Assembly (NCBI GenBank): GCA_037178625.1
Contig: CM074130.1
Span: forward strand, 2,418,001-2,482,000
DNA: 64,000 nt
From: Skeletonema tropicum
Taxonomy: Eukaryota > Bacillariophyta > Thalassiosirophyceae > Thalassiosirales > Thalassiosiraceae
Reading direction: 5' to 3'
Positions 9,583-19,234 of the stretch are shown in pieces; within the stretch, counting starts at the first letter, position 1; every line of letters starts with the position of its first letter. A program made the translations under genes and the position numbers. The notes beneath the pieces are model-generated. The model had not been told where the DNA came from. It saw only the letters and a program-made list of their open reading frames with translations, and ran no database searches.

Positions 9583-12106
9583 ATGGCCAAGAAAAAATCG
9601 CCCGCGAAGAAAACCAGGAAAAAAGCTGACAGTGGAAGAGATGGCGAGAGAGGCACCGACGGAAAGAGGCGCACCGTCGGCAAGAGGAACAGGAAGGCGC
9701 TTGATGGAGATCCCGGCAATAAAACACCAGCGAAACGATCAAGCGGGCTTCTCCTACATCGCTCTTCAACCAACTCCACAAGCGATACTGACGCTGTCGC
9801 GATGTGCGAACCCGCTGCCACCGCCCAGCAGCAAGCGAGTACCCATGATTCAAGTGATTTAGCAATGATAGATCGATTATTGGCCGTGCAACAGGCTGGC
9901 GCTAGCGGGTTGGGCAACCAAAACGGGACTGGCGGAGGTGGAAGTGCCCTTGCCAACTACGCTGGGACTACAGCTGATTCATTCGCACAATCGTTTGTGG
10001 ATCGATTCGCTGGGAAGATGGGAGGCGTCAGTGGCCTTGACCTTGACATGCCGTCGGCAGCGCCATACTCGCAGATGGCTGGGAACACCATGTTGTCATC
10101 TTGGCAACAGCAGCAGCAAATGCAGCAGCAGCAGCAGAGTTTCAGTAGTGGAACAGATTACAGAATGATGGCAATGATGATGGAGCAGCAACAGCAAGTG
10201 GGCTGGAGGGTTTGTGCTTACTGCCAAAATGGAGCTGTCATGAGCCTCGGAGAACTTCAGGTTCATGAGGCCAATTGTCCCTTTCGAGGAGGAGGAATGG
10301 GTATGGGTATGATGGCATCATTTGGGCAGGATATGATGAATTCAATGCAGCAGCATCAGATGCAGCAGCAACAGATGAATCAGTCCTTCTTGGGGTGTTT
10401 ACCAATTGGTACGAGTATACCATCAGGTGCTAATACTTTGGCTGGTGGTATGGGCAGCGATGGACTCCAACTCGGAGGACAACGAGGAGGTGGGGACATA
10501 AAAGCGCTAAGTAATTCACCCATTTTTAAGCCGTCAGGGTCTGCTAGCTCACAGCCAGTCAGCCCAAAGCAGCTCAAGGCGACGAAAAGGGACCCTCCTC
10601 TTCCAAAGGAAAACAATCCAGAAATCATCGAAAATAGCAAGGGTCCATTCAGAGAACTCGACAAGCCAATTCTTTTGGCACTTGACGACGATGACTACTG
10701 GCTGACTCCACTCCATTGCTTCGTGCGTAAAAGTTGTGTCGAGGTATTCACTGCCACTCCTGCTGATGCTGAAAAGACACCCACGAAGGGTAAACGCAGG
10801 AATATTGTTGTGGGACAAGTTGGTATCCGCTGTCCTCATTGCCACAAGAAGGTAGAAAAGGACACTAGCAGCACGATACCAGACGAGGAAGAGAGCGACT
10901 CAGAGGACAGGAGGGACTATCCGAGCCGGGGTAGCATCTACTATCCAAACAGTATCAACAACGTGTACAACGCAACGATGAATCTTCTCCAGCGTCACTT
11001 ATTCTTCTGCCCACACATGCCAACTGAAATCTTAAAGAAGTACACAAATCTAAAAAAGGATGACGCACGCTCGGGTACCTCGAAGAAGTACTGGATTGAA
11101 TCGGCAAAATCTTTGGGATTTGTTGATACGCTAAGCGGAATCAAAATCAGTGATAAGACTCCTCCGCCCCCTCCTTCAATTCGCTTAAAGTCAAAGAAGG
11201 ACTTGGTAGCAGCGGCTCGTACGTCTAGTGATGAAAAGAAGACTGGCAATGCGAAAGATGACGAAACAGATCTTTCAGCCAAGGACGACAAGGACGACGC
11301 ATCTCCACTTGTCGTTCCCGAAGACGATAAGTTTACAAAGTTTTCATTCTTACTCATGTCGCAAATGCGACGGTGTGTGTTTACCGAAGCGGATAGATTG
11401 GGCAAACGCAAGGGCCTGACGAATGGTTTTGCAGGTCTTGCTTGTCGACATTGCTTTGGTGGCTTTGGGGCTGGCAGGTTTTTTCCATCTTCCATCAAAA
11501 CGCTGTCAGATACGTCGAAAACTCTTGATGTACTTTTCTCGCATTTGGAGCGCTGTCGAGAGGTACCCAAGAGCGTCATGGTTGAGCTTACAAAAGCCAA
11601 GAGAACTCATGACATTGAACGGGGTAATATGAAGTTTGGAAGTCAAAAAGGTGAGCGACTCCCTGTGTCAGAAAATTTCTGTTACATAAAATATGCATAG
11701 CACTCACTCATTGCTTACCTTTTTGACAGCGTTCTTTTCGAGGATATGGAAGCGATTACATAATGATCGCGCGGATGGCTTGAAGATTGATCCGCCGCGA
11801 AGAGAGAAGAAAAAACCGAAGAAACCTTCAAGTGCACCTGACAAGAACAACGACGACAGCAGTGATGAACTGCAGCGACTCTTTCATGAAAATTTTGCAC
11901 GTATGAATGGAGCTATGCCCGGAAATATGCCTGATGGAAACTTGATGAACTCGATGATGATGGGAGGATTTGTGAACCCTGCCATGTTGAATGCAATGAG
12001 TGGTGGCGTTTCCGGAGGTAATCAACAGATGTTGGCAATGCAGCAAAGACTCGCGGAAGGAAATGACGGAAAAACTGGAGAGGGTAATTCACATGGCGAA
12101 CTGTAA
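9583..12106 (+). CDS. Unrecognised Cys/His-cluster protein with basic N terminus (two exons)
   Basis: Exons 9583-11650 and 11730-12106, joined over a 79-nt GTGAGC...ACAG intron; the sum is 814 codons plus stop. The N terminus is lysine-rich (MAKKKSPAKKTRKK), suggesting nuclear location. Glutamine tracts follow near residues 175-195 and 240-260. Cys/His groups that could bind zinc are CAYCQNGA...HEANC near 210, CPHCHKK near 425 with HLFFCPH near 475, and CRHCFGG...HLERC near 625-660. The C-terminal exon is Met/Asn/Gly-rich. The repeated Cys-x2-Cys...His-x3-5-Cys/His pattern is visible, but I do not recognise a named family. A DNA- or RNA-binding role is inference. Confidence 0.6.
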
Positions 12107-12192
12107 AGATGATCTTCATGGTGTATGAAATCAACGCGTGATTATATATCATCACGTATATGTACAATAGATTCATACTTATATTAAATCAT

Positions 12193-13782
12193 TTAGCAAG
12201 GTGCAATTGCCACTGTTACAACGCAGTTGCTATTCCTCTTCGACGATGGATCAGGTGCTTCAATGCTCTTCTTTCTCTTCTTTCCTGATTCTGGCAGAGA
12301 AAACCCTGCTGGTGGGATGGACACCTCTCCAATAACATTAAAACCCAGCGAATTCAATGTACGTTTTGCATTGAAGGAGTGAGCAGGATCATTGCTGCCG
12401 CTCACAACAATCACCGGCTTACCAGGCTTAATAACCTCTGCGATTTGTTTTAGAATTTCACTACTAGTGCAGCTGCTTGTTTCTTGTTTATACTCAAAAG
12501 TGTTGCGGTTCCAAGGTAGATTTGAAACAACACAATCAAACGCACCATCTAGCGATGCGCTGGAAAGAAGTTCAACTGAATCACCACAATATATTGTCGC
12601 CCTACTCGGCATTTCACTTTTGGAGCCCGTGCTGGAAAAGGTCCAACTCTTGCCTCCGGTATTCTCTTCTTCGGTGCCATTCTCGACATTTAACAGCTTG
12701 CACAAGTTCTTTGATGTACCTTCCGAGCATTTAGGGTTGGAGTCGACACCCACAATTTCCAAGCTATCGTTTTGATCATCACTCATATTCCACAACTTTG
12801 CTGCAGCTGCAAGGAAAGTTCCAGAGCCAACCGTTGGATCCAAAAGTCGTATTCTTCTATTGTCTCGTTGATCTTGGCCGTTCTTCGACAGCAATCTTCG
12901 TAACATATCAACTAATGTTATAGCAACTTCGAAATTGACGGCACCACTGTACTGAAAAGGGCGCCGAGACCATTCGTGTCGAAAGTGACTCACATTCTCT
13001 TGGTATACGTCATGTATTTGATTGTCTACGTGAATCTTTTCAATCAAATACAACTTGCTCGAAGTTTCCAAAAGTGAGTATGAGATAGTGTCATCATCTA
13101 TATCATTCTGCTCTAAAACTGGTTCGCCTGATAGATGACGAGATACTGCACACAGGAGCATCGATGTTGTGAATTGTCTACCTGCCAATGGTTCAAATGT
13201 GTCACAATCTAATGTCCATGAAGGATTGCAATCATTCGTAGTGGTACTGCCAGATAAGCTCGGTGATATTCTTTCTTTGATACTGTCCAGCAGATCTTGC
13301 GCAGTAGCCCCCGATGCAACAACTACCCCTACATATTGCACTCGATTGGTAGGGAAAGGCAATTCTTGATCACTATTGCAGCTTGATGTTCCGTTATAAC
13401 CAAGCAGAAGTGATGCAGTGGGTCGATGAAACGCCAATTTCTGTACTTCGGCAGACTGTGAGTCGTTTTGACAGTATGCCATCACATTCGCTTGCATCCA
13501 GTATAAGTCTGCAAGTTTGAAAGATTCTGTTGTTTTTGCGACATACTGGAAATAAGAAGTAGTTTCTAGCGGTGATGATGATGTGGAGGTTGTGTCTTCG
13601 ACCGCAGTATCAGTATAGACAACATCACTTCTTCTACTACATTTCCTACACAATCCTGGTACTTTTCTTCTTTCACAATATGATGTGTGCAGGAACGCAT
13701 CGCAGATTGTAATGCTCGTTATAGCTAATGTTGTTATGAGCAGCTTGGTGGAAGAGCGAAAGCACTTCGAATGCAACATCAT
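12193..13782 (-). CDS. Probable plastid-targeted RNA guanine-N2-methyltransferase (UPF0020/THUMP-type MTase)
   Basis: 529 aa. The Rossmann methyltransferase core is in the second half: RPFQYSGAVNFEVAITLV precedes motif I, LLDPTVGSGTFLAAAA (near 320), then IVGVDSNPKC for the acidic SAM-ribose contact, and SNLPWNRN (near 430), a variant of the N/D-P-P-Y/W/F motif of N-methylases. The N terminus starts with a hydrophobic signal segment ending ITICDAFLHTSY; the Phe after the predicted cleavage point fits the ASAFAP-type plastid entry motif of diatoms. By family it would methylate guanine in tRNA or rRNA. The ~200-residue stretch between the targeting peptide and the MTase may be a THUMP-like RNA-binding module, but that is not certain. 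Confidence 0.7.
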   Translation of the reverse strand: MMLHSKCFRSSTKLLITTLAITSITICDAFLHTSYCERRKVPGLCRKCSRRSDVVYTDTAVEDTTSTSSSPLETTSYFQYVAKTTESFKLADLYWMQANVMAYCQNDSQSAEVQKLAFHRPTASLLLGYNGTSSCNSDQELPFPTNRVQYVGVVVASGATAQDLLDSIKERISPSLSGSTTTNDCNPSWTLDCDTFEPLAGRQFTTSMLLCAVSRHLSGEPVLEQNDIDDDTISYSLLETSSKLYLIEKIHVDNQIHDVYQENVSHFRHEWSRRPFQYSGAVNFEVAITLVDMLRRLLSKNGQDQRDNRRIRLLDPTVGSGTFLAAAAKLWNMSDDQNDSLEIVGVDSNPKCSEGTSKNLCKLLNVENGTEEENTGGKSWTFSSTGSKSEMPSRATIYCGDSVELLSSASLDGAFDCVVSNLPWNRNTFEYKQETSSCTSSEILKQIAEVIKPGKPVIVVSGSNDPAHSFNAKRTLNSLGFNVIGEVSIPPAGFSLPESGKKRKKSIEAPDPSSKRNSNCVVTVAIAPC

Positions 13783-14144
13783 GGCTGCATTGCGTTGGCT
13801 GGCACAGCTCCTTTCATTTTTTCATGATCGCGTGTATGTCGTGGATGGCAGCGCGCGCCGTCCCGTTCGTTGTGTTGTGCGTGTGAAGCTTTTCAGTGCG
13901 CAGCTGGCCCACACTTTATGCTGGCTGCACTTTCGCCGAGTTGATCGCGCTGAGACACGAAGTGCACCGGCCACATAATTATGCCTCCTGTTTTTACACG
14001 AGAAGACGCGTTCTTCCAGCCATCCTGTCTCCCCCTGTGCCCTGACCTGCTGGTGCTGGCTCAGCTCACTGAACGTACGTCCATCCATTGTCGATCATGC
14101 ATATGCTAAAGGAAACAATCCTTCGGCCATAAATCAATGATATA
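13783..14144. promoter_or_regulatory. Divergent promoter region
   Basis: About 360 bases between the divergent starts of the RNA methylase and the cyclin-like gene. It should hold both promoters; no recognisable element and no gene. Confidence 0.4.
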
Positions 14145-16560
14145 ATGATGGCGACAACTCTCATGCGTGTGGCTCTCCCAGTCGCTGGTGAAGGCGGAGA
14201 TGATGACTCAACCTCTCCACATGTGAACACGTTTCGTGACCTCAACAAATCTGGAACTCCTCCACCCTTCGCATCCTCTCCAAATCCTTCGACTGAATCT
14301 ATTACTAGCGGTGATCATGAAGATCATCAATCAGATGACATGAATCAAGATGATGATGATGATGATACGAGTCAGATTGCTCAGGAAGAAAAGATTGGCG
14401 ACGACGAGAGTGGCCCGAGAGAAAGCGTTCTTGAACTACGATTAGATGAGAGTGACGGGGTCGTCAAGAACAACATTTCTCCGCTGCACTTACAATCGGG
14501 CGAGTTACAATCACACACAGAGGGACAGGTCTTGCAAACAAAGAGTCCAGTCGATGAGCAAGCAGAAGGCACGGCGCCGGAGTTTCTGCCCACCAATCCA
14601 TCGATGCGTCACTCACGTAAGCTATCCTCGTCCATCCCGCATCTGCTGTCGAATGCTGCTAATTCAATAGGCGGGGAATCTTCTGCATCTATCCATGCTA
14701 TTATCAATGAGGCAAATCCACCACTGCAACATCAATTGAGTTTTGTAGGGCTTGATGCAGCATTGCCGTCTCTTGAGGCTGGAATGACCGACATGCCATT
14801 TCCTCTGGACGGTACTACTAGCGCATCAGCAAGTGCTGGGTATGTTATCTCACACAACAACTTGTTCACAACAACCCCACCCGTGCAACCGATGAATCCG
14901 GGTAGAGTGATTAGTCCACTGCACTTAAGTCACAATCAGTGTCCAACTCCATTCAGTCAGACATCATCACATTACAGCACAACGCCCCCGATGATAGGGA
15001 TGATGATACCAGCACCTCCTTCTCTTACTCCCTCTGTAACTCCCTCGTCGCAGTTGCAGTTTGGGGTACCGCCAACTATCCATCTTGAGGGGGGTCACCA
15101 GCCAACGCTATCGCCTGCTACGACATCAAATCATTTACCAACAGCACAACAACAACCGCTACAGCAACCGCAACCCAATCGCACTCGTGTACAACCGGTG
15201 CTATATAGTGCTATCAATTCACTCGAAAAATACAATGCAGGAAGTTTTGATAAAAGAATGATGCTTGCTAAAGCTCGTGGTAAAAAAGCTTTTCCTGGTG
15301 TTCCGATGGGAAGCACCAACAATCCACAGCCACAGGGGATGGGGACTACGGGATATCCAATTGATGGTGGAGCAGAGGAGTCAAAAGTGAGCTCTGCATC
15401 TTCCAGCATAGTAGCAGAACAAACAACTGCCAATAGGACCATACATGAGGGCACCACCTCCAATAACAGTATGAAACAATCCAAGCAAGGAGAAGGATTA
15501 TCTTTAAAGTCTGGGGCGGGGCTACGTTCCACAACACAAAAGGGGAGTGGAGGAATTATCAAATCGAGATCGGATCAAAACTTCGATGGTGACACCACAC
15601 AAGAAACATCATTACGGCGGAATACCAAACCTGAAAAGTCAGTCACAATTGATCAAAGTGTCAAGAAAACCAAACGTCGTGAGAAGAAAATAGGTGTGTT
15701 CCGACCTTCCTGTGATGCATACACACCCCGAATGGCGAATCGTCCAATCAAATACAAGCCGGCACAGGAACGCACATCGGTAGAGAAGATGTCAACGACC
15801 ATGGGCACAATCCAACGTCCTAATTTCCGAGATGCACTCCGTCGTGTCGCAATTATTCTTCACCAACACATTACCAAAATAGAACAGAGGTTTGAAACGG
15901 GAGTGCGTGGGGCTGATGATACTGGCTTGTTCAAGGCTTCGATGAGGGAAGTTTTCAATGAAGACTTGTTTGTAACCCCACGGTATAGATGCTGTATGGT
16001 GCGTGTCCCAATGGCTCGTCCTGGAGTAGTGTACAGCATGCGCAAAATCCGCACTGTTTACAATACCCCAACTACCGACGAAATTTACGATTTTGCTCAT
16101 CCAACTCTTCAAAAAGGTGCAGTTGTCTTCGGAATGTTCCATTGTATGCTTGATATATGTCGAAAAGCTCATGGAGGTGGCGAAAGTTCCGCTCATGCCA
16201 GATACTTGGCGTCCAATTTTCATGTGCGGGCTACTTCTTGCATCCAAGGTATGGCAGGACCTCAGCAGTTGGAACATTGAATTTGCCAGTGTGTATCCTC
16301 AATTTTCTCTCGAAGCAATAAATCGCTTGGAATTGCAATTTTTGAAGTTGATCAAGTGGGACTTGTATATTTCCAGTAGTCTTTACGCAAAGTACTACTT
16401 CGCACTGCGGTCATTACTGGAGAAGTCAGGGTTTCGTAATCGCTATAATCAGATGGTTGGAGGTATTGGTGGAATCGCAGCATCAGAAGCAATGAAGGTG
16501 TCGAAACGATCTGAAGCGGTGAAAGAAGAAGCATTGCTGCATCTTAGTCGCAGTATGTAA
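14145..16560 (+). CDS. Cyclin-Y/Pcl-like cyclin with an internal +1 frame change
   Basis: The first ~520 residues are Ser/Pro/Gln-rich and disordered. The cyclin box starts after NFRDALRRVAIIL and continues through DEIYDFAHPTLQK. At that point the frame must move by +1, near base 16116 (AAA g GTG), to read VQLSSECSIVCLIYVEKL, CGLLLASKVWQDLSSWN and SLYAKYYFALRSL, all characteristic of the cyclin Y/PHO80 group. Subtracting one base makes the length 805 codons. The zero frame stays open for 165 more bases but loses all cyclin similarity. As a cyclin it would activate a CDK of the Pho85/CDK14-16 type. The split could be recoding, an indel in this allele, or a sequence error. Confidence 0.75.
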
Positions 16561-16618
16561 ACAAGCCGTACAACATTAGTAACACATTATTAATTTTGGT
16601 TTGATAACTCGCTTTTGT

Positions 16619-18209
16619 CTATACAATACGTCTGGATGACGGTGGCTTTGCATTGGCCTCGATCCCGTCATCATAGCGAAAACTCATTTCATTACCGTCT
16701 TTATTCTCATCTGCAATTACGTCGTCATCGAGAGAGGTATGCCCAATTTCTCGTCCCTTCGTCTCTGGCAAGTGATGTGCACAAAATGCAGTGAAGAGAT
16801 GAATTGCAAGCATGATTGAACCTAAAACGAGAACATACACGTCCAACACAACTGAGTTCATGCGGCATTTGAAAAGATAAATCAATGTGCAAATCGTAAC
16901 GTACCAACTGCAAGCATAGACATATTCCCTCCAACAAGATATGGACTGAAGAATGCACCCGTCCTACCCATTGCATTAGCAGAGGCGTGACCTGTGGTTC
17001 TTACTTCTGTTGTATATATCTCTGCTGTGCTGACCCACGTGACACAACTCCCCATCATTTCAAATGCTCTAGCGAAGAATGATAGAGTCGTGAGTAAAGC
17101 ACTATTTGATGTCACAGTGGAAAGTATTGATAGTGTAAAGAGCAGTGTGCCTCCGAACAGGTAACTCATAACTTGTGATGGGACGCGGCCAAGCGAGTCG
17201 ACTGTGTGTATCACTGTCATCAATCCCAGTATTTCTGCAGATGCACTGACAAAAATAGCTTGGTAGTTGAAGTGTGGCGCACCATTGTCATTATCTTGCG
17301 CATCATTGATAGCATCTTCATCAAAAATTCTTGTCACGGCAAGGATGGTCCCGTAATAGCCGATAGCATAGCCAAGCCACGTGCCCCACAGGAAGAGTGT
17401 ATTTCTTCTCCACTTTGGACTTAGCAGGTCGAGAAAGTTTGATGATTCTACCTGCTCATCTTTCAGCGTCACATTTGCGTGAAACAAACTATCTGGATCA
17501 ATCCCATTCGCAGAAGCGGCACTTCTCAAAATTGACTTGGCTTCCTCGTGCCTACCCATGCTGAGTAACCACCGCGGAGACTCAGGGAACTAAACATATG
17601 CCCATGATACCACTGATTAAGCAGGGAACAGCGCAGAGGACGACAAAGATGCGCCAGGACGTCTCCAAAGATAAATAAGCAAATAATGGAGTGGCTAAGG
17701 AGCCCGCAGTCCAAAAGTATTCGATGCTCAGTAGCTTCACTCCCCTATGCGACTGTCGGCAAGAACTCAGCGAAGACATCGAATGGCACAACTAGCCCTC
17801 CAACACCAAAGCCAACCATGAATCTAAATCCAACTAGGGTCGGATAGCCCGTCGCAAAGGCTGTGGCCAATCCAAACAGACTAATGAGCGCACAAGCCAA
17901 TAGAAAGGCAGGACGCCTGCCATAATGATCACCGTAAAATCCAAAGAATAAAGTTCCAACAAGACTACCTGCAAACACACAAGCTGTCATGGTTGCAGCT
18001 TGCATATCAGTCAAACCCCATTCTGATTGTAGCGTCAACGATAGAAATGATAATAACATAACTTCCGTAGCGTCGGCTGTGAAGCATAACCCAGCGGCCC
18101 ACAGAACCCGCCGCTGGAATGGTCCCATGCCTATCGCTTCGATGGCATCATCAACTGATATGACTGATTGTTCATTGTTCTCATTGTTCATTATTGTCCC
18201 GTATACCAT
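16619..18209 (-). CDS. Major facilitator superfamily transporter, SV2/sugar-transporter-like
   Basis: About 511 aa after splicing a 53-nt intron (16852-16904, GTACGT...CTCAG) and skipping two single bases. The first half holds GFYGDHYGRRP (MFS motif A, near residue 90) and VGFRFMVGFGVGGLVVP. The second half has MDSLGR-type and TAEIYTTEVRTTG segments, ending HHLPETKGREIG, the PETKG signature of sugar-porter and SV2-like carriers. Frame changes are needed after EFLPT (17747-17753) and after GICLVP (17584, CCC t GAG), where PRWLLSMGRHEEA continues the conserved PESPRWL motif. Substrate unknown. Exon sums are multiples of three only with both skips. Recoding, allele decay or insertion errors are all possible. 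Confidence 0.75.
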
Positions 18210-18561
18210 CGGTGTGTATTGTAGTGCAGCGAATTTTTATTCAAGCTAGCGTAGGAACAATGCTTCGCCATCATGGTGAATGGTGATGGTGCGTGAATGG
18301 TAATGGTGAATTGTGTTGATGCCGTCGGGACTCCTTCTCAATTGAAGGGACCGTTGCGTCGCGGCGCCTAAAAATATTGATGCATCAGCATTTTCGCCTT
18401 CATTCGCCATCACATCATGACCATGACCATGTTGACAACTCCGTATGCTTGATTCCGCACACTGTAGCTCTCACTATTTTATATGACAACCACGGCGACA
18501 ACATCAGCAAGCGACGCAGATCATCAGGAGGTGTTCGGAAGTGAGAAAGTGCGCATGTAAT
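18210..18561. promoter_or_regulatory. Divergent promoter region with GGTGAATGGT repeats
   Basis: About 350 bases between the MFS start (minus) and the small acidic protein start (plus). Around 18270-18315 imperfect copies of ATGGTGAATGGTGATGG form a short minisatellite. Nothing else is recognised. Confidence 0.4.
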
Positions 18562-19227
18562 ATGTCTGGAAAGGTCAAACGCAAATTTTCTCCGGTAACG
18601 GTAACGAAGTTTGATAGTTTTTATCTTTCATTGCGAGATGTAGAAAATGAAAGAAGAAACCAATGCTCCGACTCGGTGCGTAGATTGAGGTTGCGTCGAT
18701 ATCGTGTTGAGGACACGCCGCGACAGTCGATAATACCTACTCCTAACAAAGAAGAAAACATAGAAGATAATGATGATGACGAAGATATATTTCACATCGG
18801 CGATTTTGAAATTGAATGCGAATCAAGTTCACATCATGAGGTAGTCCAACATGCCTACGGGGCAACCAAAGAGGTCTGGGAATGGGGTAAGACAGTCCCA
18901 GTCTTGAGCGACGTACTTGGCTTGACTGAAGGTGTGACTACCAAATTCTTACAACTTACCATACAAATAGATGATGTTGAAAAGGACCTTGTGATACCAA
19001 ACTTGAAGAAGTTGGATGATGATATCGTTAGTCCAAGTATTGGTACAATTTGGAATATAATAGGCCCGGCATTGGCAGTTGGAGATGAAGTGATTGTCAA
19101 GCCAGTGTTGCACATTGCTCCACATATCCCGTTTGTAGGGCAGTTGCTTTTCGGTGAGAAGAAGGAAGATGAAGAGAAGGACAACAACATTGTCCTTGAA
19201 ATAGATGACAGTTCTCCTAACTTGTGA
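18562..19227 (+). CDS. Unrecognised acidic protein
   Basis: 221 aa from ATG 18562. Residues 1-60 are basic; an acidic stretch lies near 65-85. Residues about 100-200 form a regular, mostly hydrophobic region (WEWGKTVPVLSDVLGLTEGVTTKFLQL, then IWNIIGPALAVGDEVIVKPVLHIAPHIPFVGQLLFG) that could be amphipathic or membrane-associated helices. No known family. It converges with the QSOX gene, whose stop lies 8 bases downstream, so the two 3' UTRs probably overlap. Confidence 0.55.
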   Translation: MSGKVKRKFSPVTVTKFDSFYLSLRDVENERRNQCSDSVRRLRLRRYRVEDTPRQSIIPTPNKEENIEDNDDDEDIFHIGDFEIECESSSHHEVVQHAYGATKEVWEWGKTVPVLSDVLGLTEGVTTKFLQLTIQIDDVEKDLVIPNLKKLDDDIVSPSIGTIWNIIGPALAVGDEVIVKPVLHIAPHIPFVGQLLFGEKKEDEEKDNNIVLEIDDSSPNL

Positions 19228-19234
19228 TATGTCA

